DNA of 64,000 bases from Gentiana macrophylla (lineage: Eukaryota; Streptophyta; Magnoliopsida; Gentianales; Gentianaceae). Made by a program: the position numbers and the translations under genes. Position 1 is the first letter of the stretch; each line of letters starts with the position of its first letter. Below, piece by piece: positions 1 through 11,639 of this stretch. The notes under the pieces were generated by a model. It had not been told where the DNA came from and searched no databases. It worked only from the letters and a program-made list of their open reading frames with translations. The DNA is taken from assembly GCA_026214975.1 (NCBI GenBank), contig CM047810.1, forward strand, positions 99,030,316 through 99,094,315, in the 5' to 3' direction.

Positions 1-539
1 GTCGTTAACATCTTGTATTACTGTGGTCTTCCGTGCCATGAAGTTGAAGGACTCCGCTTAACACCGTGATTCACACTGGATTTGCAGCCCACCTATCCAT
101 CCTATGGGCATGATCACGTTACCTACAACTTATGGTAAATTACCTAAAAAGGTGACCTCATGGTAAATTACATTGTGGTTAAAGCACCCTCACTTTATAA
201 TGTCATCACGACTACCAACAATCATCGATCGCGAGTCATGTTATCTCCCCACCATAACAAGATGAAGTTTCCAAACCAATTGACCGGTTGAGATTAAAGG
301 AGATGTGGAAGTAGCCAGTGAGTCGCTACACCTCTCAGAAGTTGGTGAAAAACAACTCGCTCAAAGAGGTAACTCTCGAGGAATTATTACCAGAGGAAGA
401 AAAACTTGGGTATCGCAGATCGACCGAGGTCGTTCGATCGGGAAACAAGGAGCAGAGTCGCAGTCAAGAGATAGGTTCATGGATTCCGCACTCTATACAA
501 AGGCGTTAAAATGTATGTGCTCAAAGAGTACGAGGACGT

Positions 540-3500
540 TTTTGCATGGAAAACAGATGATATGCCAGGTTTATCACTGCAATTTATTGTCCATAGTTTA
601 AACGTGGATCGAGCAGCCCTCGCTCATTAAAAAGAAGAGACATTTTGCACCGTGAGCCGATCTCACCATTGAACATGAAGTTGCAAAATTAAAGCGCATG
701 TGAATTGTCAAGCGAGGTAGTTTACCCAGAGTGGTTAGCCAATCCGGTCTTAAGTGAAGAAGTCGACGGATCTTGGAGAATGTGTGTGATTTTACGGACT
801 TGAATAAAGCTTGCCCTAAGTGATGCTTATACTTCACCTAATCGATAAAGCCGGGTGGATTCGACCGTGGGTTTTGGGATTTTTGCCCTGACGCGTATAA
901 AGCGGTACCACCGCATTTTTAATGGACCCAAAAGATGCAGAGAAAATAGCCTTCATAATCGAGTTCGACATATTATTATGTAGCCATGCCGCTTGGGTCA
1001 AGAATGCAAAGCACCTACCAGAGGGCGGTGAATCGAATTTTCCATGATCGATAGGCAAGTCCATAAGTCTATGTTGATGACTTACTGATCAAAAGTTGTG
1101 TCTTTAGATCAATATTTACAAGATGTCAAAGAAGTCCAGTGAAGTACTTCAAATGCCAAAATGAAGTCAATCCCAAGAAATGCACCTTTGGTGTTAGTCC
1201 GAAAATTTCGGGTTACAAGATTTCTAAGGATGGAATCAGGCCAATCCGCATAAGTTGAATGCTCAAGACGATGCCACCACCCACCAATATTAGAGAGGTT
1301 CAAAGATTAACCGAAGATTAGCAAAGATTGAACATGATTTTTTCACGCTCAAAGACAAATGCGGCAATCGCTTTCTTTAAGATTTTAAGGAAAGCAACAC
1401 CATTTCATGGAGGGGCGATTGTCAAGAAGCTTTTGATGAATTGAAGAAATATTTGTTGGAATTACCAACCCCGACGCCTCCACAAGAAGCGAGAGGTGTT
1501 ATACCTCTATCTATCACCTGTGATGAGGCCATTAGTGTCGCCTTTTGGTTAGGCAACAGATTCACCTGCCGCTTTATTTCACGAGCAAATCCTTACATGG
1601 ACCTCGGCGAGGTATTCAGACGCGGAGAAATTGGTACTAGCATTGGTACATGCGCCCAGGAAATTGAGATCTTATTTTCAAAGTCACCCGGTGGTCGCCT
1701 TGACCGATCAGCCATTAAAGCAAATACTACTGGCAGCCGATACTTCAGGTCGCTTAGCCAAACGGGTCGCCGACCAAGCGTGATACGATCCGAATACGTA
1801 TCAAGAACCGTGAAGGCTCAGCTCTAGCGCATTTTCCGCCGAAGAGAAATCTATTTCTATCAATCACCAGTTTAGTCCAAAAGAATCGTGCCGCTGGAAG
1901 TTGTTCGTTGATGGAGCATCTAGCAAGAGCGGGTCAGAGTGTGGCTCCTCCTCATAAGTCCAAAGTGGTGAAGAGTTCCCTTTATGCTTTGCACTTTAAC
2001 TTCCACGCAACTAACAACGGCTGCATCACGGCTAATCGACACACATGCTTTGAACTTAGCTCTAAAATTGAGAGTTAGGCAACTCAAGTATACAAAGTGA
2101 CTCTCAACCGGTAGTAAACCACGCCGTGGGAGAGTATGAAGCAAAGAGGAGCCTATGAAAAGTATTTAGCTCGCCCAATCAAGGATAAACCAGCTTAAGA
2201 AGTATGCAAATGAGCAGTGTCTCCGCATCACGTATCACCATAAAGAGATGCCCCGGCTCCAAGTTAGCATCGAATTTCTGTCGCATGCTAAGGTCCTGAC
2301 GAGCAATTAAAGCTATGAAGCATCTCGAGGTACAACCGATCACACATAGTGGAAACATGGATGGATTCCATTGTATCATATTTAAAAGACGGCCGTTACT
2401 GTGGGACAAAATGCAAGCTCAGAAAATCCAACGCTTATCTCGATAGTATGCCCTATGCAACGATATTCTCAGATGTAAAATCATTCATATCCCCTTTGTT
2501 ACGCTGTGTTACTATGTAAGAAGCGTAATTACTTGTCGAGAGAGGTCCACTTTGGGATCTCGTGGAAACCATACGGGATCAAGGGCTTTAGCTAGGAAAT
2601 GCAGTGTTGTTTGGCTATTATTGGCCTAAAATGCAAAGCAGATGCGTAGGAGTTAGTCTGGCATGCAGTCATGTCAGTCCATGGTAATCAATCCCATCAC
2701 CCACCCGAAAATTAACTCCGCTATCTCGGCCTGGCCCTTGATCAATGGTGTGTCGACTGTTGACCATCGCCAACAAAGACTGTGAAGCTTTAAATTCCTA
2801 GTGGTAGCCGCTGATTATTTCACTAAACGGGTGGAGGCCGAGCCATTAACCACTATCACACCAAACAGATCAAAAATTTTGTGCAAGAACTTGATACGCA
2901 GGTACGGGATACCAAAGACCATAATTTCGCATAATGGCACTCAATTCGAGGACAAGTGGAGTCCAGGAATGGTGTAGATTTGGGCATAACACAACATTTC
3001 ACCTTCATGGTCACCCACAAGCCAATGGACAAGTTTGAGCAAACTAACAGCAGATCAAGCTTGGCTTAAAGAAAAGGTCGGAACAAGAAGGAAAACACCG
3101 GGTGGAACACCTCCCAAATATTCTCTCGGGCCTACAGACTACCCCCAAATATGTCAATACATGAAACTCCATTCTCACTAGCATTGGTCATGTCGTGATT
3201 CCAAAGCAGAAATTGGATTGCCATCTCCCGTAACGATACCGCATAATGATCAGCACAAGAAGAGGAAATTAGCATGCTAAAGATGAGTCGAGGAGAAAAG
3301 AGCTATTGCTCGATCCGAATGGCTAAATATAAACAAAGCAGGTGTCCCAAGATTACAATTCCAAAGTGAAACAAAGGTTACTTTATGTTGGCGACTGGTT
3401 CATGCGAAAACGGTCAAGAGTAAGAATCAGTGGAAGCTTGAGTCCTAATCTGAAGGACTTTATCGATCACCAAAGTGCATGGAAAGGGAGCATATCAATT

Positions 3501-3570
3501 GGTCGATAGCAAAAGGGAAGACAGCTCCTTGTCGGAATGCGCTTAATCCAAGAAATTTTATGTTTAAGGC
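540..3570 (+). pseudogene. Ty3/gypsy pol remnant (RT, RNase H, aRNase H, integrase)
   Basis: Short stretches in shifting frames match plant gypsy pol. The RT start is near 565 (aspartate-Met-Pro-Gly context). The RT catalytic Tyr-Val-Asp-Asp is at 1070-1081, followed by a palm/connection stretch to 1240. A Ty3 RNase H region spans about 1430-1830 (AEKLVLALVHAPRKLRSYF-like). The start of the archaeal-type RNase H is at 1895-1925 (LFVDGAS). The integrase core begins near 2795 (DYFTKRVEAEP), and its C-terminal tail ends near 3560. Known role of the family: reverse transcription and integration of the element. Many frameshifts and stops rule out a functional product. Domain identity is moderately sure; exact limits are not. 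Confidence 0.65.
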
Positions 3571-3670
3571 AAGTGATTGTCGCTTTTATTTTGCAAGTCT
3601 ATTATGCATTATGACTTTATCTTGAACTTTTGAATTATGTCATGGTCAGAATATATTTCCATTGTGAAAC

Positions 3671-4015
3671 TCTTCAAAAGAAAAGGTTCTAACCGGAAGA
3701 TCAGACGCTTTTTGACCTCAGTCGTCGTTTATATATTGTGACCAGTGTCAGTCGAAAAACTCTTAAGAGAGAAAAATTTATTAAGTCCGAAAATCGACGC
3801 TTTTTGACCTCAGGTCGTCGTTTATATATTAGACCTCGTGTCAGGTCGAAAACTCTTAAGAAAGAGAAAATTCATTAAGTCCAAAATCGACGCTTTTTGA
3901 CCTCAGTCGTCGTTTATATATTAGACCTCGTGTCGTCGAAAACTTTAACAAGAGAAAATTCATTAAGTCCGAAAGTCAAACATTTAAGACCTCAGGTCGT
4001 CATAAAACTTTCATG
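3671..4015. repeat. About four tandem copies of a ~90-bp unit
   Basis: The unit contains 'cgctttttgacctcag' followed by 'gtcgtcgtttatatatt' and a 'cgaaaactctta' junction. It repeats at about 3671, 3762, 3854 and 3943. Copies 2 and 3 are close to identical; copies 1 and 4 are diverged. It lies just after the integrase remnant, where Tat-type elements often carry noncoding tandem repeats. A separate ~30-bp direct duplication (aaggagatatgaggca...) occurs at 4125-4185. Confidence 0.75.
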
Positions 4016-4379
4016 CCTCGGTCAGTCAATAATCAGTCAATAATCTTGATATAACTAAGTCAAGATAACCATAGTATGACATACGCCGATAGTCCAATCA
4101 CATGTCATACCTGTGGGAAGGATAAGGAGATATGAGGCATAAAGCAAACATATAAAGGAGATATGAGGCACAAAGCAAACATATTTCATAAAAATTCAAG
4201 AAATTCCCATATGAAGACGAAAGCATAATAACAGAGTTTGAAGACAAAGAACAACAAAATTATAATGTTTGAAATCAAATTGAAATAGAGAGCAAAGTTA
4301 AATGTTTTCACTTCAAATCGGGGAACTTGAGATTGTGATGCAGGAGCCACTTTGAGTAGGTGGAGGTTTTTTGCCATAC

Positions 4380-6185
4380 TTGGAAACCAAGTCTACTCTT
4401 TCCTAAATTCCTTGAACCTGGCCTCATAAAGTCGAGATCCATCTTTCTGCTCCACCATTACATGGAGAGCTTTAGCAAAGATCAACATTGAACCCTCGCC
4501 GCTTCATATCTTCAATGGTCGAGGAGTACCCAAACCGTATAATTGGGGCAAACAACATCTTGATACTATCCGCCAGTCATCGACTTCCTATAATTAGCAA
4601 GGGCTTCAAATGTGCTCAGCAGCACTTGCTCTTCAAAGTATCTCTCCTTTTCAAGCGGTAGCTACCATCTTTTCCAGGTTGGTTTTGATTTGATTAGCAG
4701 ATCTAGTCGGTCTCTGAACTCATCGCTTTTGGCTTTCAATTCATCGGACAAAGCCATTTTTTCAAAGACAGGTAAGTATATCTCAATGTATCCTCATACT
4801 TGGCTTTCCACTGAGCAAAGAGTTGGCTGTGTCTTCTCAACTTTTCCGTAACTTCTCGCCCTGACAGATCTCCTTACCCAGCTTTGGGCCCTCTAACAAA
4901 GAAAACAGGTGGTGCAAAATCAGATATTTTCCGTAAAAGACGGGTTATTACCTATGAAATAAAACACTTACAAATGTTGACAGATCTTGATTGGTCCACT
5001 TTCCAATCGTATCTCTCCCCTCGATGTCGCTCGAGGTCTCAAAGATCTCCATCGCCTTGATCCCGAGATCTAATATGCTTTGAAGCACGCCTGGTCTCGG
5101 GCCAGTCTCTACCAAACGGGCAAGTGCGAACCATCCGATAATCATTGTTCTCCTCGTGAGTCACCATCACCGACCGCCTCACCGAGGGCTCGTTGATGAC
5201 TGCCAATAGGCTTCATGGCACCGATCCGCATATCCGCATTGATAACGGGATCGATGCATCCCGACTCCTCCGGAGGTGAAGCCTCATCGCGAATTTGAAG
5301 GATGTCGCTGAAACTTGCCACCGCAAATGTCAACCGTAAATTAAAAGCATGTCTCAAACAAAACATAAATATACAAAAAGAAGTCCTACTTATATTATAT
5401 CTCCTCGGTAGCTCAACATAAGGATCTCGACCGCGCCTCCAGACGAGCAAAAGATCAATCAAATTGGAATCAGATTGCCTCGCACTCCGTATACTGAGAC
5501 GCCTGATGTCATTTAATAATTTCTTGTCCGCTGGTTTCCAACACATCACTATTTTTGGTCGGGTATTTCACTTGCCTGTATCCCCAAAGTTGTCAGGCCT
5601 AATGGTTAAGAAATGCTTTTTCCAATCGGAGAAAGATCGGTCTGCTTTTCTTAATCGACGAACAATACTAAAATTATCGGCTTCACAAAAGCAAAGATTC
5701 ACCAGATTCTTTAACCTGCTTGCACCGTAAAAAGTTCTAAAGAGTACTAAAGTAAAGGGGTGACAAACAACCTACACCAAATCGTAAAACCGCTTATAGC
5801 TTTATGCTATCGGGGACTATCTCGCCAAGTCCTAAATCGTAATAAATAAGTATCTCCGTAAAGCGGGGAAGAGTGAAACCTAAGACCGCATTCAAACTGT
5901 TTCTTATAAACCGTGGCAATATCCAAAGCAGAGTGAGTAGCAACACTCTTTCCAGACGCAGTCGGATAGGGGCATAAGTATTCCTATTTATCCCAAACCT
6001 ATCACAGTATGTCCGTGATATCCTAATCCTTCAATTTGGAGTTTATCAAGCGCGGGCAAGCCATCATTTTCTTGGTCTCGTAGGTCCTTCTCAATGCTCT
6101 TATGGGCGCCGATAAGCCGGAAATATTACACTCGCCTGGAGGCGATTCTGGTGCGGCAGGAACAATAAGCAATCGATGAGTGGAA
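4380..6185 (-). pseudogene. Antisense ORF remnant of the Tat-like element (putative)
   Basis: The minus strand has several open stretches opposite to pol: 5549-5142, 5145-4948 and about 4780-4590. Around 5900 it reads 'YKKQFECGLRF', which resembles the 'gypsy type transposon' (Transposase_28) domain. That domain is encoded antisense, downstream of integrase, in some Tat elements. The stretch at about 4780-4600 reads as an alpha-helical coiled coil rich in Glu and Lys (ALSDELKAKSDEFRDRLDLL). Stops and frameshifts break it. Assignment rests on position, strand and a weak motif match; the biochemical role of this protein is unknown. Confidence 0.35.
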
Positions 6186-7035
6186 GAATCGAGAAAGAGG
6201 ATTTTCGCCGATTGATACTTCAGTCGGGTTTGGATTCATACGGAGTAAAAGAAAATTACACAGTGGAAGAAAGACTTACTTGCTAATCGAACGAGCGAAT
6301 CCACTCAAATCCGACGCCTGGCGCTTATAAATAATGACGGAGTTTACAGAGTTTAATGTGATGTAATAATTTTTAACCGTAAGACGGACGCTTGGGTTAC
6401 ATGACGATTGAAAAGAAAAGCGCAGTAATTACGGTGGCGCTTTTGAGATAACCAAGGCGCAGTAGGTAGATAGCCATTTGGGCGGTACACGGGCATAACT
6501 TGAATCTCGATCTTAATCCATCGTAAGTACAAAACTATATCGATTAAGATCCTGGGGCTTTGATCGGGGTGACCCGAATCACCCACGTGTCGTTGTATAC
6601 TGAATCGGATCAACAGATGATGATAGAGCCCTATCTCGACCCGAAGTCAAGACGACTGCACGGGCCAACCAACTCGATAGATTCCTCGATCGTATGTGTC
6701 CCAGACTTATGGGCAAATGCACTGCATCGTAAAAAGGTGTCCTCGATGTAGATCGTATCAGGGCAGCCCTGGATCGTAAGGCTTATCCGATGAAAAGTAT
6801 ATGTGGTACGCGGAAGACGCTGGGGCTACATAACCGCCCACTAATCCTAGTATCACGGATAACCGCCAACTACGGTTGGACTTGATTGCAAATATATATT
6901 CGATACGAGGCAAATTTTTCCTTAAGTCCACCCATCAAAATAACAACAATTACTTCTCTCAGACAATCCTAGAGAGCAAGAAAGACCCGATTGTTTACCC
7001 GCTTTCATTCTTAGTTCGATCATTATTTATGTTCG

Positions 7036-7710
7036 AGAGGAACTCATGTAATATCTCAAAATTTACCGCAAACTAATATTGATTGATACAAATCAAATAC
7101 ATGATTTTGTAATTAAGAATGCAATTTACATTGTGGTGTTCAGATAATAATAATTTACCATGACATTACGGTTCGGGTAAGATTTGATTTTACATGTGTT
7201 TGAAATGAACATTTATCTTTGTAAATTTAAATTTATATTCAACTTTATAATTGTCGAATATAACTTTGAAGTTATCGTAAAATAGATTGACATACACATC
7301 GCAAGAACTTATATTACTTTATCTCATGAAAACGAACACTGATCGTAAAATCGAACATACATTCAACTTACAATGATCGAACGTTCATAAGGTGATCGAA
7401 AATAGATATTTTACGGTGGCCAGAGGCAATTTTGTGTAGAAGATCAAGACATAGGGTCACCTAACCCCTAACAAAATTCTATGTATTTTTAACGCCATTT
7501 AAATAAGTTATACACTAATCGGTACTAATTGATCCATCCATTTTTTTTTTTTTAAATTTAAAAATATTAACTCATGACCCATAATCATCTTATAAACTTA
7601 CGATACTCAGACGCCACTTCGATCTCCAATTCAGAATGAAACGAACATTCAACATCCAGATAATCAAACGTTAAACTTTATTCAATTCAGAATCGTCGAA
7701 TATCAATACG
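7036..7710. repeat. Dispersed F-box upstream repeat, copy 1
   Basis: This is one of four homologous AT-rich noncoding segments lying upstream of F-box genes. The others start at about 13544, 25195 and 56200. Each contains about three diverged ~150-bp subunits with the theme 'tatattcaactttacaatg', 'gtcgaatgtc', 'gaaaatagattc' and 'ttactttatctgtgatcgaaaatgg'. No coding potential is seen. It shares its left edge (ggaactcat, then taatattgattgatacaaat) with the copy at 13544. Confidence 0.75.
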
Positions 7711-7797
7711 ACGTCAAATAAGTGTGTTATTACCAATTCTTTTACTCTATCTAGTAATTATCTGTGGTGATTATGTTCGCTTCCTCTTTCTAACAAA

Positions 7798-8096
7798 AAG
7801 GAGGTCACTCAGAAGTAGGGCTTGCCAAAGAAAAAATGGGGATGAAAGGGTTGAAAATGCAGCAGCAGAGAATAGCTCAAATTCCATGCTTTATCCAGTA
7901 ATTCTTCAGCTAAGTTCTTTCGTTTCTTGTTAATCTATCTCTATTTAGCATCCATTTTCGTTTGTAAAGAGCTCGGGTCACTGATATTCTTCTAGATTTT
8001 CACTTCCGACTGCTTCCTGAATCCCTCCGCCCCAGCCCTGTTGGTACCTGATAAGCACTAGTTTAGGTTATTCAAATCAGCTTAATCAAGTTTGAT
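7798..8096 (+). promoter_or_regulatory. Conserved F-box gene leader, copy A
   Basis: The ~300 bp before the start codon at 8097 is nearly identical to 18790-19087 and 25800-26078, and partly to 57060-57290. Shared blocks include 'gggcttgccaaag', a CAG-repeat mini-ORF, 'ctttatcca', 'tagcatccattttcgtttg' and 'cctgataagcactagttt'. It is probably promoter-proximal sequence plus 5' UTR. A 22-codon mini-ORF (7836-7901) lies in it. No convincing TATA box was located. Confidence 0.55.
7836..7901 (+). other. Mini-ORF (uORF candidate), copy A
   Basis: ATG at 7836 opens 21 codons followed by TAA. The start (MGMKGLKMQQQR) is shared with the copy at 18816; the tail has diverged. Equivalent mini-ORFs occur in the leaders at 18816-18878, 25838-25885 and 57135-57194. 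It may be an upstream ORF in the 5' UTR, or simply leader conserved by recent duplication. Confidence 0.3.
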
Positions 8097-9792
8097 TAAC
8101 CTTCAGATGAAGCGTAGAAAATCGAGAACAAATGTAAATGGTTCTTCCGGAAGACCAAAAGCAGGAGTCTTGAATCGGTCGATAAGATCAGCGTTTTACC
8201 GACTCCATTCTTGGTATCGTTCTGTCCTTTCTTCCCACGAAGAATGCTGTATCCACAGCTGTTCTTTCAAAAGATGGAAGTTGGTGTGACGATGGTCCAT
8301 AATCTTGATTTATGTTATGAGGATAGCATGGGAAAACAGGATGAAAGGGATGATATGAGATTCGTAGGATTTGTTAATCGTGGTTTTGCTTCTCCATGAT
8401 GCTGGATGGCTGAATAAGTTTCAATTGGTCTGGACACCTAGGTGTATTCCATCACACGCCAGCTCATGGATTAGCACTGCCATTAAAAGAAACGTCCACG
8501 AGCTTTTTGTGTGTGTGTTGAGACTCGTGTTGAAACACTAGAAATGCCCATAAGTATTTTCAATTGTAACTTATTACAATCTGTGGAGTTGAAGGGCGAC
8601 ATTTTTGTCTCCACTGCAAGTGTAGTTTGCCTTCAAGACTTGAAAGTCTGAAACTCGCTTCAGTACTTTTCCAGTCTGAAGAAGCTTTTGAGAAACTTGT
8701 AAGCCGATGCCTAAAGCTAACTTATCTGCACGTGCATACAGACTTTATATGAAAAAGATGATTTTATGTATATAATATCTTCAGCTTTCCTTGAAACGCC
8801 TTGTGGTATGTTTTGATCAATATCAATGCGGTCTCAAGTTAATTGCTCCTCACTCGAGTACCTTGAGATAATTGAACATATATCTCAAATTTTCGTGGCA
8901 AAAATGTTTAAGCTCTTCCTGTTGAAGCAAACTTATGAATTTATTTGGTTGAAGATGATTTCTATACCCATTCAATCATTGAAGTAATTCGTGCTTTTGA
9001 TTGTGTAAAAGCTCTAACTTTATCCAAATGACGCATGGGTAAGCTACTATATGCTTTTGAGCATTCATAAATTGTATACCAATTTTATAATTCTACCTCT
9101 CGTTATACACACACACATACATATTTCTCTTTTTTTCTTTTTTTCTTTCACAGTTACATGACAACTTTGAAAATTTAAAGATAAACATTATATATATTTT
9201 GATTTACATGATTACTAAAAGTTGATATTTTTCATTCTCAGTTCTTGGTTATGCTAAATTCTTCTTGTCTCCACTGTTGAAGAGATTGGTGAAATTTGAG
9301 GCAACAATTTGTTGTTCTTGTAGTTGTAGCTCACTACATGATCTTACGGAGCACGCCGAGTGTTTAAGTTCTTACAATTAATCAAAGTTAGATAAAGGCA
9401 TCCGGAATCCTCTGCAGTGTATAGACATATAATAAATTTTTGTTCAACTCACACAAGTATAATTTGGATGCAAATTTTGTGATGCCAGAAGTAAATTGTA
9501 TGCATGAAAACAATGATGACCACTCAGAGTGGACTACACCTGGCGTATACCAAAATGCTTGTCAAGTCGCTTGAAGACGATTATAATTGAAGGTTATCAT
9601 GGTTTTGAGGATGAGCGTGAAATGATAGGTTATATATTAAAGCATGGAAGTGTTGTTGAACTTGGCTTGAAGATATCTTGTGATATGTTCTTTGAGGGAT
9701 AGCGCAAGGTTGTTGAGAGTCGGTTCAAGAGATATGTAAGTTTCAAGAAAGTCCCCTGGTTTGTGCACTTGAATTCTTTCTGTAATTTCTAA
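8097..9792 (+). pseudogene. F-box/FBD/LRR pseudogene A
   Basis: It starts with ATG (MKRRKSRTNVNGSSG) like the copies at 19088 and 26079, but the reading frame is lost at once. Two runs of five A (in ccaaaaagc and tcaaaaagatgg of the 26079 copy) are each one A short, at about 8159 and 8270, and further indels follow. The LRR part can be traced in changing frames to the splice donor at 9039 (gcatgg|gtaagc). Exon 2 remnants are at 9241-9390. Exon 3, with FBD-like sequence (CLSSRLKT-type, then EREMIGYILKHGS), is at 9490-9792. The family role is substrate reception in SCF ubiquitin ligases; this copy cannot encode it. Confidence 0.85.
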
Positions 9793-10454
9793 CCCTCCAC
9801 CACCGTTGCTTCCAAGCAATCATTTAGATATATTTCAAGGTGAAAGTTGCTTGTCCTCAGGCTATATGTTTTGATAGTCTTATTTTGATTGTGAGTTTAA
9901 ATATCTTAAGATTATATTTATCAAAATTTGTTTCATATAGTAGGCTTCTACGGATTGTAGGTCTTTAATCTTATTGAAGAAACATAAATTACATCCAAGT
10001 TATACAACTATAGCATATTACTCAGATTTCAAAGAGATGGTACCTCAAATGCTACGTTTTGTTGCATTGAGCAATATGTGTGAGGTTTCATACATTTATT
10101 TTTGTTCTAAAGCTTTTCCTGATCAAAAAGTTGCTTTGAGGACATTTGAATTAGCTTGTGATCTTGATTACACTGAACTGGATTTTGATGTGCATTGCTT
10201 TGAGCGTGCATGGACCTGTTCTCAAGATATTTTGCTTTTTAAGTAATCATCATCATCCAGTATTTTTTTGTTTTGTTTGTACATATTCAAATTTGCTGAG
10301 CCATTTGTTGCATATTCTACTCTTATCATTTGCAGGTCTGATTACCCTTGTATGGCCGATTTTTTTAGCTGATGATTGATGACCTCTACAGATATATTTG
10401 TAGCCACAACCTAGTAGGTCGTGATTTGCTTAAAGAACGGTTTTGATAACCTGC
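9793..10454. other. Intergenic stretch with an unrecognised 69-codon ORF
   Basis: AT-rich sequence between two F-box pseudogenes. An ORF from ATG 10037 to TAA 10246 (69 aa, beginning MVPQMLRFVALSNMCEV) matches no family I recognise, and the frame is open from about 9974. It does not look like F-box sequence. It could be a captured gene fragment or chance. Confidence 0.25.
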
Positions 10455-11470
10455 ATTTAAGGATGCAAATGTTATATCTAAAGCTGATTCAATTTGGTTG
10501 ATAGGATTAGCGCTTTGCCGACTTCATTTTGGGTGATATTTTTTGTCTCTTCTTCCCACAAGGAAGCCGTGGCTACCTCCATTCTTTCTAACAGATGGAA
10601 ATTTGTGCGGTTGACAGTTCGTAGTCTTGATTTCTTTTATAATGGTCCTTTGAAAGAATTCATGAAAGAAGGGGAAGATTGTTGGTGATTATGACGATAT
10701 TTATGATTGTGGGATTATCATGCTAGTGAAGGTTTGTGTGAAGGTGAAAGATTGTCTGAAGATCAAGATTGGTATGAAGATGAAAATACGGAATTTGAGA
10801 ATTATTGAATCGAAGTTTTGCTTCTCCAGATACTCGGATAGTGATACCAAACCGGTTTAATTTGTCCTGGTCTCCTTATTGTATTTCATTTTGAAGCCAC
10901 TTCATGGATCAATACTGCAAATTACGAGAAAGGTCAATGAGCTTTCTCCGTATCTTGCACATTTTGAGGTGGCTATAAATGTTTTTAGTTGTGCTTCACT
11001 GTGTTCTTGGAGTTGATGGCAACAATATTTTTGTTTCTACTGTAACTGCAGTTTGCCTTCCAAAACTTGAAACTCTGAAACTTGATTCAGTTCATTTCAA
11101 GTCTGATAAAGCTTTTAGAAAACTTATTTGTGGATGCCCAAATGCTAAGTTATTTGCAACTACTTATGGATAAAGAAAATTATTTTAATGATATAATATC
11201 TTGAGACGTCTGAGCTATGTGTTTTGTGCCTGAATGCATCCTGCAAAGTTGAGGCTTCCTCACTTGGAAATTTCAAACTAGAGGGTCATATGCCTAATAC
11301 TTTTGAGCTAAAATGTTTAAGCTTCCCTGACCGAGGTAGATTTCAGAATTTCTTTGCGTGAACAAGAATTATCTCAAGCCAACATTTGCAATCTGAAAGT
11401 TTTTTCGTCCTTTGATTGTATGGAAGCTCTAACTTGTCAGAGGAAGCTATGCGGGTAAGCTACATAATTA
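10455..11470 (+). pseudogene. F-box/LRR pseudogene B1 (exon 1 only)
   Basis: F-box sequence starts near 10490 ('gttgataggattagcgc', encoding VDRIS) and reads through a decayed ILSFLPTKEAVATSILSNRWKF-type F-box to about 10620. A glutamate/aspartate-rich insertion follows at 10660-10800, absent from the other copies. Diverged LRR sequence then runs to the donor-like site near 11453 (gcgg|gtaagc). Stops and frameshifts break it. No exon 2 or FBD exon follows before the next fragment, so the copy is 3' truncated or was fused with B2. Confidence 0.75.
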
Positions 11471-11639
11471 TGCTTATAAATTAAGTAGTCGAATATTAGA
11501 AGTTCTGTTGAAACATATTTCAGGAATTATTTGTCGACAGTAGTTACGCGTTGGTTTTGACTTGATGGAAGAAATTTTACAGCAGAAAATTCAATTTAGA
11601 AAAAAAGTTCATTGTAGCTCTGTTGTACAGTGGCGGAAA

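Larger units (their letters stand above)
1..7035 (+). mobile_element. Decayed Ty3/gypsy (Tat/Retand-like) retrotransposon, 3' part
   Basis: Broken but recognisable pol translations run in order on the + strand from about 560 to 3560: reverse transcriptase, RNase H, a second archaeal-type RNase H and integrase. A 90-bp tandem repeat and an antisense ORF remnant follow, then LTR-like sequence. A second RNase H and an antisense ORF downstream of integrase are known features of the Tat lineage. The 5' part lies outside the window. The right end is uncertain: sequence homologous to the flank of a neighbouring F-box gene begins near 7036, so the element should end before that. Lesions occur every few dozen codons, so the copy is old and dead. 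Confidence 0.65.

Noticed and set aside
1..540. Two overlapping + strand ORFs at the window start as a gag or protease gene
   Set aside because: Only fragments of pre-RT gypsy sequence with no recognisable protease or gag motif; too short and frame-broken to call.
7036..7710. LTR of the gypsy element extending to about 7700
   Set aside because: The same sequence occurs upstream of three other F-box genes without any gypsy sequence beside it, so it belongs to the F-box duplication units.
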